This document shows, piece by piece, positions 22,909 through 37,605 of a DNA stretch of 64,000 nt (its first letter is position 1; every line of letters starts with the position of its first letter). The translations under genes were made by a program, and so were the position numbers. The notes beneath the pieces are model-generated. The model was given only the letters and a program-made list of their open reading frames with translations. It was not told the origin of the DNA and ran no database searches. The stretch covers positions 15,468,476 to 15,532,475 of the forward strand of contig OZ059894.1 of assembly GCA_964057225.1 (NCBI GenBank), read 5' to 3'. Source of the DNA: Auanema rhodensis (lineage: Eukaryota > Nematoda > Chromadorea > Rhabditida > Rhabditidae).

Positions 22909-25395
22909 TGCTACTTGTGGGAGCTATTGGTTTCACAATAGATCTTGTAGTTTTTTAGAAGGAATAAGAGGAAAATAGTTTAGAATGTGGCAATCAAGCT
23001 TCTGACACCCTTTATATAGAACTGACATTGGTTTCAATTTTATTTATTACAACTTACTCTATTTAAGACACGTAATGTTCGCTGAAAACAATAGAAACTG
23101 TCCTTTGTGGACGAAATTATCACCTTAGCGGCTTCATCGTTTTCCATGTGTTCGGCAATTGATGGCCAATGACCCAGTCAAGGTCGGTTTGTACCCACGC
23201 ATTACGTTGTCATTTGGCCAAGAGACGATAGAATTTCGTAGATTAGTCATAATTCTTGTCTTATTATGCCTAATATGGCCGTGATTTCTTCGATAACTTT
23301 TGTAAAGACTTTTCTATCAATAACTACTAATGAACAATAGGCAACTGGAGGTCACATCTTTTTAATATAATGACTCACACCACTTCGAAGCTGCGACAAG
23401 ATTTGAAAATAATTTATCAAACGCCGTCTCGGCAACTTCTTTGTTCTTAATCGTTCATATTTGACACCTTTTCCGGAACGATATAAAAAGTCACTTTAAA
23501 AGAATCTTCATATTTAATGTCACATAATGAATGTGATTACCCGAAAACTTATTAATATTTAAACAAGTTCATTTACTTCTTAAAAAGAAAATTAAATGAA
23601 CGTATTGCCAAAAAAATCAAAGTTATCAGTACATTGACAGCAATATAGAATCTTTCGTCCACAATTGCAAAAGTCAGTCTTATAAATGAACAGTTCTCAC
23701 ATGGCATGCACGTGGATGCCTTATGACCATGTATTAGAAATGTAACCGCCAGTGTTCGGGAATTTGAAGTAAAATTATCTGTTAAAATTTTTCAAATTGT
23801 TACCAAGTTTTTGCTGGTTTCCGTCAATATTAATTGCTTTTTAAAATTAGAAACACAATTTTTATACTTTTTAAGATAATAATAAAGGAATTATTAAATA
23901 CTTCTTCTATTTTATAAATTGTTTTGCCTTTTTTTAATCCTTTTGGATTGAAATATAAACTGATAGTCATTAATTCAAAGCATTGATATGAAAATTGATA
24001 AGTGATTGTCAGTTCAAACTACTGGTTTGTTTATAATTTTCCTATATAGACATATGTTAAAAGTTGCACGAACTTTAGAGTTTCTACAGAAATTCTAAAA
24101 CTCAGTTAAACGTTCTATGATTTCTTTTTTAATTTAATATGATCGTACTTTGTTCCCGATATAGGTATGGGTAGATGAGAACTTATCAGGCCATTTAAAA
24201 CATTTAAAAGCCTATGAAGAAACAGTTTTCCAGAGGGTTATAAAAATATTTGGAGTAAAAAGTATGTTTCTTAATCGTATTGTGGCGATTTTCACCTAGC
24301 TCTCTCAGATAATGTGAATAATTTATCCAAATATTTAGCACTGCTTGTCCTATATAATGAAATATTGGTCACCACCTTGTAGTAAACTTGTTTCATTATC
24401 ACCTTGTTGTTGTAAGGAGTATTAGAACATTTTGATTAGTTGATAGTCATGCAGAAATTTAACTTTAACGTTACTCTTTCATCCCTTATGTTTTTTAAAA
24501 TCCTTTTTTATTCTAATAAACGAAAGTAAAAAATTAAGGTAAATTTATAGCGTTTTCAATTATATTATGTACTGTTTCACTTATTACTGCTAATGCTTTT
24601 TTTCAGTGCTCATGAAACTATTCCCCTATCCGATTTTGGAAATTATGACTTTTTTTCGTGAAATTTGCGCGTACTAATGTCCTTCGATTGGATGTGGCCC
24701 TAAAAGTTGCAAACTGTGGCAAAGTGGCGTGATATTTTACTTCCCATTTGCGATCATCGTGGAACGATTAGTATTTTGTCTGTTTTAGATTAGTTCAAAT
24801 TGTTCATTAGGGTTCATATTCTTTTAAAAATGCGTCTGAATTCCAAAATCTGAAATAATTATAGAATAAATTACTTTTAATCCTAAATTTCTGTTTCTTA
24901 TCTAATTATATTGACTAGTACATATCTTTTAACATTGCTTTGATGTTCGGCTTGTTCTTAGTTCTTACGTACTGATAGGGTGTCGGGGTCAGACTGTACG
25001 GATTGAAATCTCAACCATGTTTTCATTTCAAAGTCTCAAAGATTGCTTTGAAGATATTCTTTCACCTTTAATTGGAATATATTTGCACTTGATTAGACGA
25101 TTCATTGTTTCCTTTATCTATTGCGAAATGGGACGAGCAATCGCCCTGAAATCTGTCTATCCCGTGATCGAAAGGAGATCTTTGGTTCACCATCACACCA
25201 CAGACTGAATTAAAACTTTGTTTTGTTATTATGATATCTTCAATTTAATTTGTTAATAAATAGTAATGCCGTCCTATTCTTCTCTTTTCTTTAATGGTTT
25301 ACGTTCAATGCTAAGTTTGATCTGTTTTCTTAACTTTTTGTGCTAATTCGTACTGGGGATTCCACAAATTGTACTAATTTATATTTCAGAGAATA
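22909..25395. other. Intergenic region upstream of MTHFR
   Basis: 2.5 kb between two divergent genes. The part 23080-23300 is less AT-rich and contains an imperfect inverted repeat (23163-23173 with 23209-23220). A 63-codon frame at 25017-25208 on the plus strand has no recognised motif. The last bases are TATATTTCAG just before the MTHFR start, an acceptor-like site. Confidence 0.5.
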
Positions 25396-28155
<2,760 letters not shown>

Positions 28156-28959
28156 AACGGATTTGACAGATTCGTTTGATTTATAAATGTATTTGAAATA
28201 CAAAATACAATGTATAAGATGTGCCTTTTCCGAAAAGATGACTTTGAATTTGAGAATTATTGTTTTGTCCAATTGTTTTATTCGTATCAGACTTGTTATT
28301 TTTTTTAAGTTGAAACAATTCTTGCTCATGTGCAGTGAAATGAATTTTTTTCTTAAATCGTCTTAAAAATAAGAAAATTTTACATTTTTTCATAAAAAAA
28401 AAGTTGTTGTAGTAAAAGGCTGACTGGTTTTGCCCAATTTTAGAAATTATGAAAAGATATCAATAGGTAGAATGACCGTGATTCTCTTCGCTTCTAAAAC
28501 AAGAGTAATAATGTAGATTCAAATAGGTATCTTTGAGAAAAGATAAAATCTCAGCATTCGACTCTTTATTACATGAAGATAAAAGTTATGAAAAGCACAG
28601 ATGTACCCATAGAAGAAAGAGAAAAGAGAAATGATCATACACAGTCACGAAGTTCATATTAAATTTGAATTTTAGAAAGGAAAAATGTAAAAGATTTGAA
28701 AAGTTATTAACTTATTCACAAGTTCTTGTGAGTAAAAAAACGTTCGATGTTCTGAAATGGTTATATTTGTACAAGCATGGTCCTAATTAAATTAGAAGAT
28801 CATTAACGTTTTTTCTTAACAAAACAAAGAGGCATTATTAAATCCATGATACAAGCTTTTGGATTATTAGATCCTCAGGATATATTGTCTAAAAATTATT
28901 TCACAAGCTTAATTATACAAACAATATGGGCTATCTATAAGTTCTGGAGGATGCCAAGG
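28156..28959. other. 3' UTR space between convergent MTHFR and PAR-6
   Basis: About 800 bases between the two stop codons, AT-rich, with no convincing exon. The last half probably holds the 3' UTR of PAR-6 and the first half that of MTHFR. Confidence 0.5.
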
Positions 28960-31703
28960 CTAACATCCATATGCGAAAGGTGGCATTGTGTACATCTGAT
29001 GTGGGGCACAGTGGATGCTGAATGGCCGTGGACGACGGCGCGGTTCATTTGTGCTAGAAGGATCAGAACTTGGTGACGTAGAAGCTGAGCACTTTTTATC
29101 CGACAAACGCCATGTGCTGTCTCTCGAAAATGTGCTGAATTGGTACGGGGAAGGCAGAGAGTTTCTTAATAAAAAAAGCATTGTTTATATAAATATTTCG
29201 AGACTCTTCATACCTCATGGCTTCATGGCAAGCAATGTCTGCTGATGGAAAACCGTAACGGTAGTAATGTTGATCAGTGATATGAGGACTTGCAGGATAT
29301 GGTAAAGTGTTACAATATCCAGGTGGTGGTAAGCTGAAATATGCCAGTTATCTTTATCTAGTTCATAAAAAACATTAAAAAAAGTTTTCGGCGAAAACTA
29401 CTCACTTATATGCTGGAGGAGGATAGGGAATGAATGGATAGTATTGGAAATGTGACGGATAGGCTGGTCGAATTGTTAAGATAAGATTAGACGCATTTGC
29501 TGTCATAATATCCGTTACTTGATCAAGTGTTTTACCAGATAACTATAAATAAAACAAGTTTAAATATAAACATAAAAATATTTTAATTTTATGTTTGTAC
29601 AGCCGCATGCGGAAAATGTCATGGAAAAATAGTGTGAAATTAACGTGATACAGCAGAATGAAATCATCATCCGAAATGATTTTGTCTGTTACATTTCAAA
29701 TAAAATAGCAAAAACCTACATCTATTCCATTAACTTCCAAAATTTCATCATTAACATTCAATAAATTTGTTGATGCTGCTAAACCATGAGGTAACAGTCG
29801 GGAAATAAAAATGGAAGGAACTTGTACAGGACCCCATGCGCACATTCGAGTTGTGAACCCTGATAACATTAGTTTAAACAAGATATAAGAGAAGAAAGAA
29901 ACCATTTTTGATGAAAAATCCTAAAGGTTTATTGGGATAAGTCTTGCATAATTGGACTCTTCTCAACTCCATAGGAAGAGAATCAGCATCTAATATACTA
30001 GAAACCTAGAAGAGAATTTCAATTAATTTTAGACAAAGAAATAAAATATGATAGAACAGAAAAATTAATTAAACTAACTCTTCGAAAATCTTGAGGAGAT
30101 GAAATAGAAACAGATTTTTTACGCTTTTGCATGACAGCCTCCGATATTCCGTATCCGAACTGTTCTTCCAATGATTCGCCCTGAACAACATTTTAAAAAT
30201 GTGTAAAATTTAAGAAATCATCAAATGTTAATAGGAAAAAACTAATTCTACAAAAGCTAGGTGTATATCAATCAAGCTATTTGAAAGGCTGAGGATTGGG
30301 TAATCTAGCTAGATAGAAAAACGGGAAACATAATCTGAAGTACCTTGTTCCGGAGCAGAATTCGAAGTGTTGACGGTCGTTCTTCAAGTGCTTTTCGCAG
30401 ATTCTGAAACAAACCAGGATATGGTTAACGATCTTAGCTTTACATTACGTTTTTTATTTATTCAGAAGAACATATATGCTATTTCTCAGACTTCTTGTTA
30501 AGAATTTGATTTGAGAAATACTATACGAAGCTACTGTTCCCACCTTCCACACTTCTCTCTCCCTTTCATCAAAACATTTAAGAGGCTTCTGTTTAGAAAT
30601 GAAACATCTGTTTTCAAGTTGAGAGCAAAAGCTATACAGAAAAACTCGTCCACACTACTGATAATTCATATATTCTAGCAGAAGGAATAGGACATTTTTT
30701 TGGTCTATAAGACTATATCAAAGTCTATGATCTAAGAACATCTGGGATTGAGCGCTAAGGTCATCAAAAACTGACAGAATGCAGAATTTTCATGGTTTAC
30801 AAGACTTACGTCATCATTAGAGATAGGCAAAGTAGTTCCATCTTTTGAAATATATGAAAGTGTTGTAGTTTCTTTCTGTTCATCAGTCAATCTATAATTT
30901 TGAAAATATCTTACTTGTCGGAAATTTATAAACATACTTATGAATACCATGCACCATCTCGTTGAATTCATCACATGTTGGATATGGTATTCCTGTACCA
31001 ACTGTGAGATTAAACCTTCGAAAATCAGCTCCATAGTTAGATTTTATTGATAAACGCATTGATTCCTTCAAAACATATATTAGAAATAGAAAAAGGCGTT
31101 TGCAAAATTGCCAAATAACAATAAACTGGGCTAATCTCTAAAACCTTATTCAAGACAAAGGCAATATATAACCTCAATAAACAAGATATTTTCAATATAA
31201 AGTAAAATGAAGAGGATACTAAGGTAAAAAAGAATATGATGTGTTAACTTTTCTCAAAAAAAATGATCAAAGGATATAAGAAATTGCCGACAACAGACAT
31301 GAAGCCATGATATCATTAAGAGTCGGCAAATGGTATAATAAAAGTTCAAGATAATAAAGTTTTAAAATACAAAAGTAGAACGGTATCTATAATATGCTAC
31401 CGGTATTTAAAAAGTTGATTCATTATACTAAAAAAAATGAATTATAAATGAAAGCGTTGGTAATGGACAATGTAACATCACATATGTATGCGAATAAAAA
31501 CATATGATGTTTCATATAAATATAAAAAATTAAATAAACTATAAGAGAAGTGGATAGAAATATTTTAACAGAACAAAGCTCAATAAATGCTTTACCAGAA
31601 TCTGTTGAAATTCCAATTTTGTGATGTGGTTCAACCCTGTCAATGATCGGAAGGATCTTAAAGAAGAGGGCTTTTGAGTCTTTAGTTGTCGTCTTAAACC
31701 CAT
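28960..31703 (-). CDS. par-6: PAR-6 cell polarity protein (PB1, partial CRIB, PDZ)
   Basis: About 394 aa in 10 exons: 31596-31703 (tentative), 30938-31065, 30810-30891, 30344-30403, 30079-30180, 29903-30005, 29720-29859, 29406-29542, 29214-29333, 28960-29164. An N-terminal PB1 domain ([15 protein letters not shown], then [15 protein letters not shown]) binds aPKC. A semi-CRIB ([17 protein letters not shown]) binds CDC-42. The PDZ domain has [43 protein letters not shown] and [16 protein letters not shown]. The C-terminus is Pro/Tyr-rich, then Ser/Arg-rich. Domain order and length match PAR-6, the scaffold of the PAR-3/PAR-6/aPKC complex at the cell cortex. The first exon is inferred from phase; the protein could instead start at the Met in ESMRLS. 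Confidence 0.93.
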
Positions 31704-33758
31704 ACCGGCGAAATACTAGAAAAACTAGATGATGTTCTTTAGGTATCATTTTATCTGGGTTAGAGCACAAAAAGCATATCATTAACCGTTAGGTGTTAGT
31801 GTAAATTATGCAAAACGATACATGCCAACGTTTGTTTATCTATTAAAATTAGAGCGATAGCCTATCTAGATTTCAAAACAAAACAGAAGGACCAACATCA
31901 AAAAAAATCAGAAATTATAACAAACAATAAAATAAAAAATAGAATATAAAGTGTATGACATTAAGAAAAACTACTTAAATATAGTAGAAAATGATAAATA
32001 AAGCAGAATGAAACATTTCTTCAATGATTACCAAAAGTAAATCAATAGATGGTTTTGTCTATAGATGTAGGCTGCAAAAGGTTAAAAAAGGAACAAAAAA
32101 GGAGGATGTCTTGCTGCGTAGAATGGGTGAATGCTGGATGTATGACTATGATTCAATGGGAGACAAAAAAAGAGAGATAGAAGAAAATACTGTATGATTA
32201 CAGGAGGTCAAAAGAGAAGAAAACAAAGAGAAAACGGGAGAGCTCGGCGATCATGAGAGTCTTAGGCCATGTTGAGGTCCCAGTCTTGGTTGGCCGATTA
32301 CTATGGTAGAGCTATGCCCTAATACAGAGGTCACCTCAATCGACATCGGTATTTCGATTACTCTTTGCTGCTAATAGGCGGACGGTAATGGCATAAAAGA
32401 CCGCAGGAGATCATGTATGGCTCTCACAATATTTGGGGGCTATCCAATGTATGAGAAGCACTGTATCCTAGAGCAATAGGGCAAATTATCTATGAACATT
32501 ATAAATCTTAACTAAGTGTTTCGTACAAATATATATCTATATATATACTAATGAATAAGAGCTGTTCATCATCCATAATGACATATCTGCATTATTTGAG
32601 TAAACACTAAGGTGTTAGGCAGATGAACCAGACGTTTATTAGAATAGTAATCATATTGGTAAAATAAATAAAAGAGAAGTGCTACCTTTCTGAGCTAACA
32701 CATAATAACCATAAATAACATATGCGAGTGAAATAAAAGTTTTTGCTATTCTAATCATTTTTTACAGACAATCTTAGATGCGTTGTTATCTTCTTATCAG
32801 TTTTCCCACGGGTTGTTCTTTGAATAAGCGGCATTTTTTGGCGCCTTATGTGAGAACAAGGTGTCATTCCAAAAAAGGTAACCGTGCCATTAGGCAATCA
32901 TGTTATAAATAAGATATCAGGAAATAGAATAAAATGAAGAAAGTACAATCTATCATGATCACAAAGCTCAAGTCTCAAAAAAGATGTTCAAAAAACTAAA
33001 AATGTGACAGATAGTTGGTCCGATTCAATATCTAGTTTATTAATGTATTAATTTACAATATGAATGTTTTAGATTACAAGAACTTTATGCTAATGTATGT
33101 CAAACCATTTCCATTTCTAATGTATGCAAGTCCGGTTGTAGTTTTGATTAGGTCAAGAGATTTAGAATATTAGACGTTCACTATTTATTAAAACTAAAAC
33201 ATGCTATCTTAATGTAACGTGGTTAATTGTATTGCTAATTATTAAGAAAAAAAATCCATAAATGTTAATTTTTTTTGACTTACCACGTTTTATATAAAAT
33301 TAATATAGTAATATCATATTTTGATGTTGCGTACACGAAATCATTTGATACATGTTGTAACAAAGTGCTGTTTGCTGTCAACGCTGAAGCTCTCGAACAA
33401 AATTAATGTTCAGAAGTAGATGTCTTGAGGCTATTTTCTGAAACCGGGCTGATACAATTGCTTCTCTATCTTAAGTTGTCCTATGGTTTATAGAACACCC
33501 ACTCACAACACCTGAGAGATAAACTATTAACAAAATGACAATACCAATCTTCATTTATAAAAAGTAAAGATTAAGGGGAACCGCGGATCAATATACTCGT
33601 AAATGGCAGATTCTATAAGCTATGTCATAATATTTCTAAGTTAAAAGATGACTATAATTCTCAACAATAAAAAAAATACCACAAGAGCTATGAGATGCAA
33701 GAAGCTATTTGTAAATATTAAACATAAGTGATACAACGAAATAAAAGAAACACCGGAT
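31704..33758. other. Gene-free stretch between PAR-6 and CSN1
   Basis: Mostly very AT-rich. The exception is a compact GC-richer island at about 32241-32480 with internal complementarity and no open frame, listed separately. No exon chain could be built on either strand. Confidence 0.5.
32241..32480. ncRNA. Possible structured non-coding RNA, strand unknown
   Basis: This block is clearly less AT-rich than the kilobase on each side and has no usable open frame. It can fold: GAGAG (32255) and CCAT (32267) can pair with ATGG CTCTC (32417-32425), and TTGAGGT (32272) with ACCTCAA (32333). The palindrome GAGGTCACCTC sits at 32327-32337, and CGATTACT occurs twice. It does not match the U1-U6, 5S, SRP, RNase P or 7SK sequences I know. 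The call is inference only. Confidence 0.3.
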
Positions 33759-36236
33759 TCAATGTTCACCTTCGCGAGCATCCTCGTTACTGCCTTCAGA
33801 GCTATCAGCTTCCGAAGGAAGTTGCTGAAGTATAAGAAGTACTATCGTAATTGAAGACCTAAACTCACTTGTTTTCCCCCTCTGAATGCTTTAAACGCAC
33901 CTTGTAATGACTGCGGCATTTTTGGGCGATTTACAGCATGGCCAGGCTCAGATCCTAGAACAATACGAACTCTGTTTCCCCGATAAAAGCTCACCTTCGT
34001 CAATACCAAATCCTCCTTTTCGTTTATTACGAGGCTCAGAAGGTGGGGTCATTCTGGTCTTTAAAATATTTAAAAAAATGATTTTAAATTAATTTTATCT
34101 TACTTGGTAAATGAGTGATCGGAATAGACTAATCTCGGCTCTTTCGATTAGGGTTTCACAACTTTCTATAATCCTGAAACAATAAAGTTTATAAAAATAC
34201 ACTAAAGATCAACTTTACTTTCTGTAAGTATCTTGTCGAGGATCGGGTTGATGCATTCGTACAACGCCACCAACTGAATCTATTTTGGCGAGCAGAGTAT
34301 CTTGTTCAATAAGTTTGACTATTTCACTCTCAATCTTAAATGGTAATAGTATTTAAGAATCTCTTCTTCAAACGAACCAAATGCTCTGTAGTTCTGAAAG
34401 CGATAGAAACTTCTTTGATAGAAGCCGAGGAGAAAGGATAGAAATATTGCACAAGTGCCTGCAAAATATTATATATGTATCATAACTAAATAAGATAAAC
34501 TACTCGTTCACGGATTATTTTAAAGAGACAGTCGACATGATCGGCTAAATAAGGATCCAAAAGAAGCTGAAAAATAGCATTGCTGAGAATATTTAAAAAC
34601 TTTCAACAACCTTATCTCTAAGACTAGCAAGGGTATCGAAAACGAGTCCAAATCTACTTCCCACAAAGTTTTGCAATAATTCAACCAATTGTGGTTCAGC
34701 TTCCAAGAACTTCCTACATATCGCATCAGATAAAACTTTTTTCTTAATATCAGTTCTTTCAAAACTAGCTAAGACGGTTAAAGTGGCATAATGTGCAATG
34801 TCAGAAGAATGTAAGAGCCAGGGCAAATCAAGTAAATCAACATCAACCTAGAAAATCAATTTTCTTCAAATGTAAAGGAGAATAATCTTACCTTGATAAG
34901 CTTTTCGGCAGCAAGACGATATTTTCCAGATACAATCTTCGATAAACCATTAATAGCATCAATTTTAGTCTAGAAATTATAAATAAACGTAAGTATATAG
35001 AAATTAAAATACCCTAGCTGAACTAATTAAATGCCGATTGGATTTGAATCCCTGAACAGTTGCTCGTGCAGCAGAAGATTTGTCTCTCTTTATAAAAAAA
35101 ATAATAATATAACCAAACACTTATATTACCTGATCCGCATCATCAGCATCCGATATACTTCTTTCAGCATTAGAAATCAAAGGATCCACTCTGGCCCATT
35201 CATTAGAATAAATTATGACTTCAAGCCATTGGAGATACATCTGAATGAAAATAACTAAAACATCAAAGAACTCAAACTAACTAGTATCATATGTTTAAAT
35301 TGACTACAATATTCTCTCATGCCACGGGCATATAATCGAAGACAATCAGTATAGTTTCCTGTGATTTTATAATGTTGAAACAACTCGAACATTGCCCGAC
35401 GGGTTGCTTCCTATATATAAAGAATTACAATTGCTTTTAACAAAAATTCTTTACCTTGACACCTTCATCTTTTTGCTTCTTGTAGTCAGTCAGAAGCAAG
35501 TCTAAACGAGCAGCAGAAGTAGTATGAGTTGTGTCGACCCATTCTTGATCAGGAATAGGTGGATCAACATTGGACTATAAAACCATAAAGTACATAAAAA
35601 TAAACAAATACTCACGGTTATTCCCTCCATTTTTTCATAATTTGCAAACAATTGCATATACCGTGGAACATTCATAGAGTCCTAAAAATAAATAAATCAT
35701 AACAGAAAAATATTTTTACAAACCTTTCTTATTGAATTTATTAAATGAATTGTGGCATCTTTCTCTAAAGGAGGGCAATGGTCTATGACATATTGAAGCC
35801 TAAAGGTTTGTTCGTTTTATGCATAAAGGATGTATAAAAATTAAACCTTTCAAACAGAGATGGTCCACTATAATTTTGTATTAAAACGTCGAGATCAATA
35901 GCAGGTGTATTAACAATAAAAGATTCATCAGGTTTATTATCTTAAAAGGAAACCGTATTTATTAATATTCAAAATTCTGTAACCTGTAAAATTGCACAAA
36001 TCTGGTTTCTTAGGCACAGCCTCTTCAGGTACTGGAGTAGATTCCCGATCATTAAGTTCAAATTCTTGATTAGCATTCATAGCATCGCCATAATAATCAT
36101 CTATAGGTTCATCTGGTTCGTCCGCTACCTGCACAATCTCGCGGTTAACCAATAATTTTCAATATTTTCGTACCATTTGATCATCATTTAAATCAGGCTC
36201 CATAACATAATCAGGATCAGGAACGTTTTCAGCCAT
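33759..36236 (-). CDS. csn-1: COP9 signalosome subunit 1 (GPS1)
   Basis: About 579 aa in 18 exons: 36174-36236, 35984-36128, 35847-35940, 35724-35799, 35616-35681, 35455-35574, 35282-35410, 35130-35240, 35013-35087, 34892-34969, 34611-34847, 34504-34566, 34378-34458, 34219-34334, 34104-34173, 33995-34058, 33869-33954, 33759-33824. The signalosome removes NEDD8 from cullins; CSN1 is a scaffold PCI subunit. After an acidic N-terminus come TPR-like helices (FELFQHYKITGNYTDCLRLY). The PCI region follows: LLDPYLADHVDCLFKIIRER, ALVQYFYPFSSASIKEVS, LAKIDSVGGVVRMHQPDPRQ. This aligns with human CSN1 through its known segments NLLLDMYLAPHV and RNRALIQYFSPY. The tail is Gly/Glu-rich. An acceptor-like TTTTGTAG precedes the ATG by two bases. 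The intron between exons 16 and 17 is 40 bases. Confidence 0.93.
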
Positions 36237-36860
36237 ATCTACAAAATGCTGAAAGGAATCTATCTATTCAAAATAAATAAAAAAAAAGCTTATTTCTATC
36301 AGTAACACTTTTAAAATCATGAAAACAATCGAAGATCCACGGGGCGCGGTTTCATTGTAAACGCCGTACAAGGTTGCTAGAACTGAACAGTGGGGGGCTT
36401 AACAAACCGTTCAACGAAGTTTGTATATATGATGCGTATTATATGGTTTAGTAAAGTTCTATGATCTAGTTATTGTATTTTTTGTTGTGTACATTGAAAA
36501 TCATATTATGTCATGATACGAAACCATTGAATTTTTCCAATCTTATATCTGATAGATTGCCCGAGGGCTTAGATAGATTTTAGTGACAATAACTCTACCC
36601 TGTAAATGTTTGCTTAAAATAATTAAATATGAAATGATATGATATGATAGAGAGTATTAGTGGGTGGGCGAACTCACTAAAGATGTTTTCTGGAATATTG
36701 TTATGACAGGTTGTAATGACACCAGTCACATTTACACCCCTGCTTGCTTTTTATTAGTTCTTATCAGCACGTTTTTTTAATATTTCTACGTTTTTCTCAA
36801 TTTTTCTTGTTTACTGATGCTTTCTCAAAGTATTATAGTTTCAATCTTTAGTTTCGAAGA
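36237..36860. promoter_or_regulatory. Divergent promoter region, CSN1 and coiled-coil gene
   Basis: 624 bases separate the two divergent start codons. A GC-rich patch at about 36335-36420 (with GGGGCGCGG and a run of G) stands out from the AT-rich remainder and may be a promoter element. No exon is visible. Confidence 0.4.
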
Positions 36861-37364
36861 ATGGATCAAAAATTTCACGGACTTCATACATGCCTGTTGA
36901 AAGAAGGCGCCATAGAGCTTAGAAACGGTAAACCATCTTTCTCTGTTAACATCTGTTGAATTTCAGACAGACTTTGTCTGCCTACTGTATGGCCAGAAGA
37001 TTTAATCAAAGATTTACATGAAACTCATAATAATTCAACAGATGATAAGAGAGATTTCAAATCATTTTTAAGTAATTGAGTAATATAAATAATACCTCTA
37101 AACATTAATTTTAGAATTTATTGAAATATTACACTCGAAAAATAAAGAACGTGAAAAAGCAGGTAGTAATTTAGGTTTCATGTACATCATTGATAAATAT
37201 ATATTAGAAAAAACCCTCGCAGATCGATCTGGTAAAAATAAACTTGAAGAAGAGTAAGATATAATTATTATTTACAAATTATATATGATTTCAGAATATG
37301 CGAATTGAATAAACAATCACTGAAAATGACCATTCGTCTCAAAAAAGGATTTCAAAAAAAATGA
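36861..37364 (+). CDS. Small coiled-coil protein, unrecognised, about 111 aa
   Basis: Five short exons in consistent phase: 36861-36927, 36967-37071, 37115-37162, 37208-37253, 37295-37364. The protein starts MDQKFHGLHTCLLKEG and contains LCLPTVWPEDLIKDLHE. It then becomes a charged, Lys/Glu-rich helix of about 60 residues (FIEILHSKNKEREKAEKT, KLEEEICELNKQS), probably a coiled coil, with a basic end. There is no signal peptide or membrane segment. Introns are 39-52 bases. I cannot name a family. A small subunit of a nuclear or cytoskeletal complex would fit, but that is only a guess. Confidence 0.65.
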
Positions 37365-37605
37365 CTAAAACAAGCATCAATCAAAACAATATTTTCAGCT
37401 AAAACGCAAAAGAAAGCTTTATGATTAATTTATATTTTTATCCATTTGTATTTATACTTCTCATTCACTTTGAATACATACATGGCACTGTTACATTTCT
37501 AGTAATCTTTGAATTGTTGCCACTTATTGTAATATTTACAAACATTGAAAATAAATTTAATTCATAATAAATAGTGTTTTTGTACAATTTTTATATATTA
37601 CTCCG

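Noticed and set aside
25017-25208. 63-codon frame upstream of MTHFR
   Set aside because: No signal peptide, motif or splice partner; it could be a small gene, but nothing supports it.
32460-32475. Resemblance of CTGTATCCTAG to the start region of RNase MRP RNA
   Set aside because: Only a short match, and the other conserved MRP/P elements are missing.
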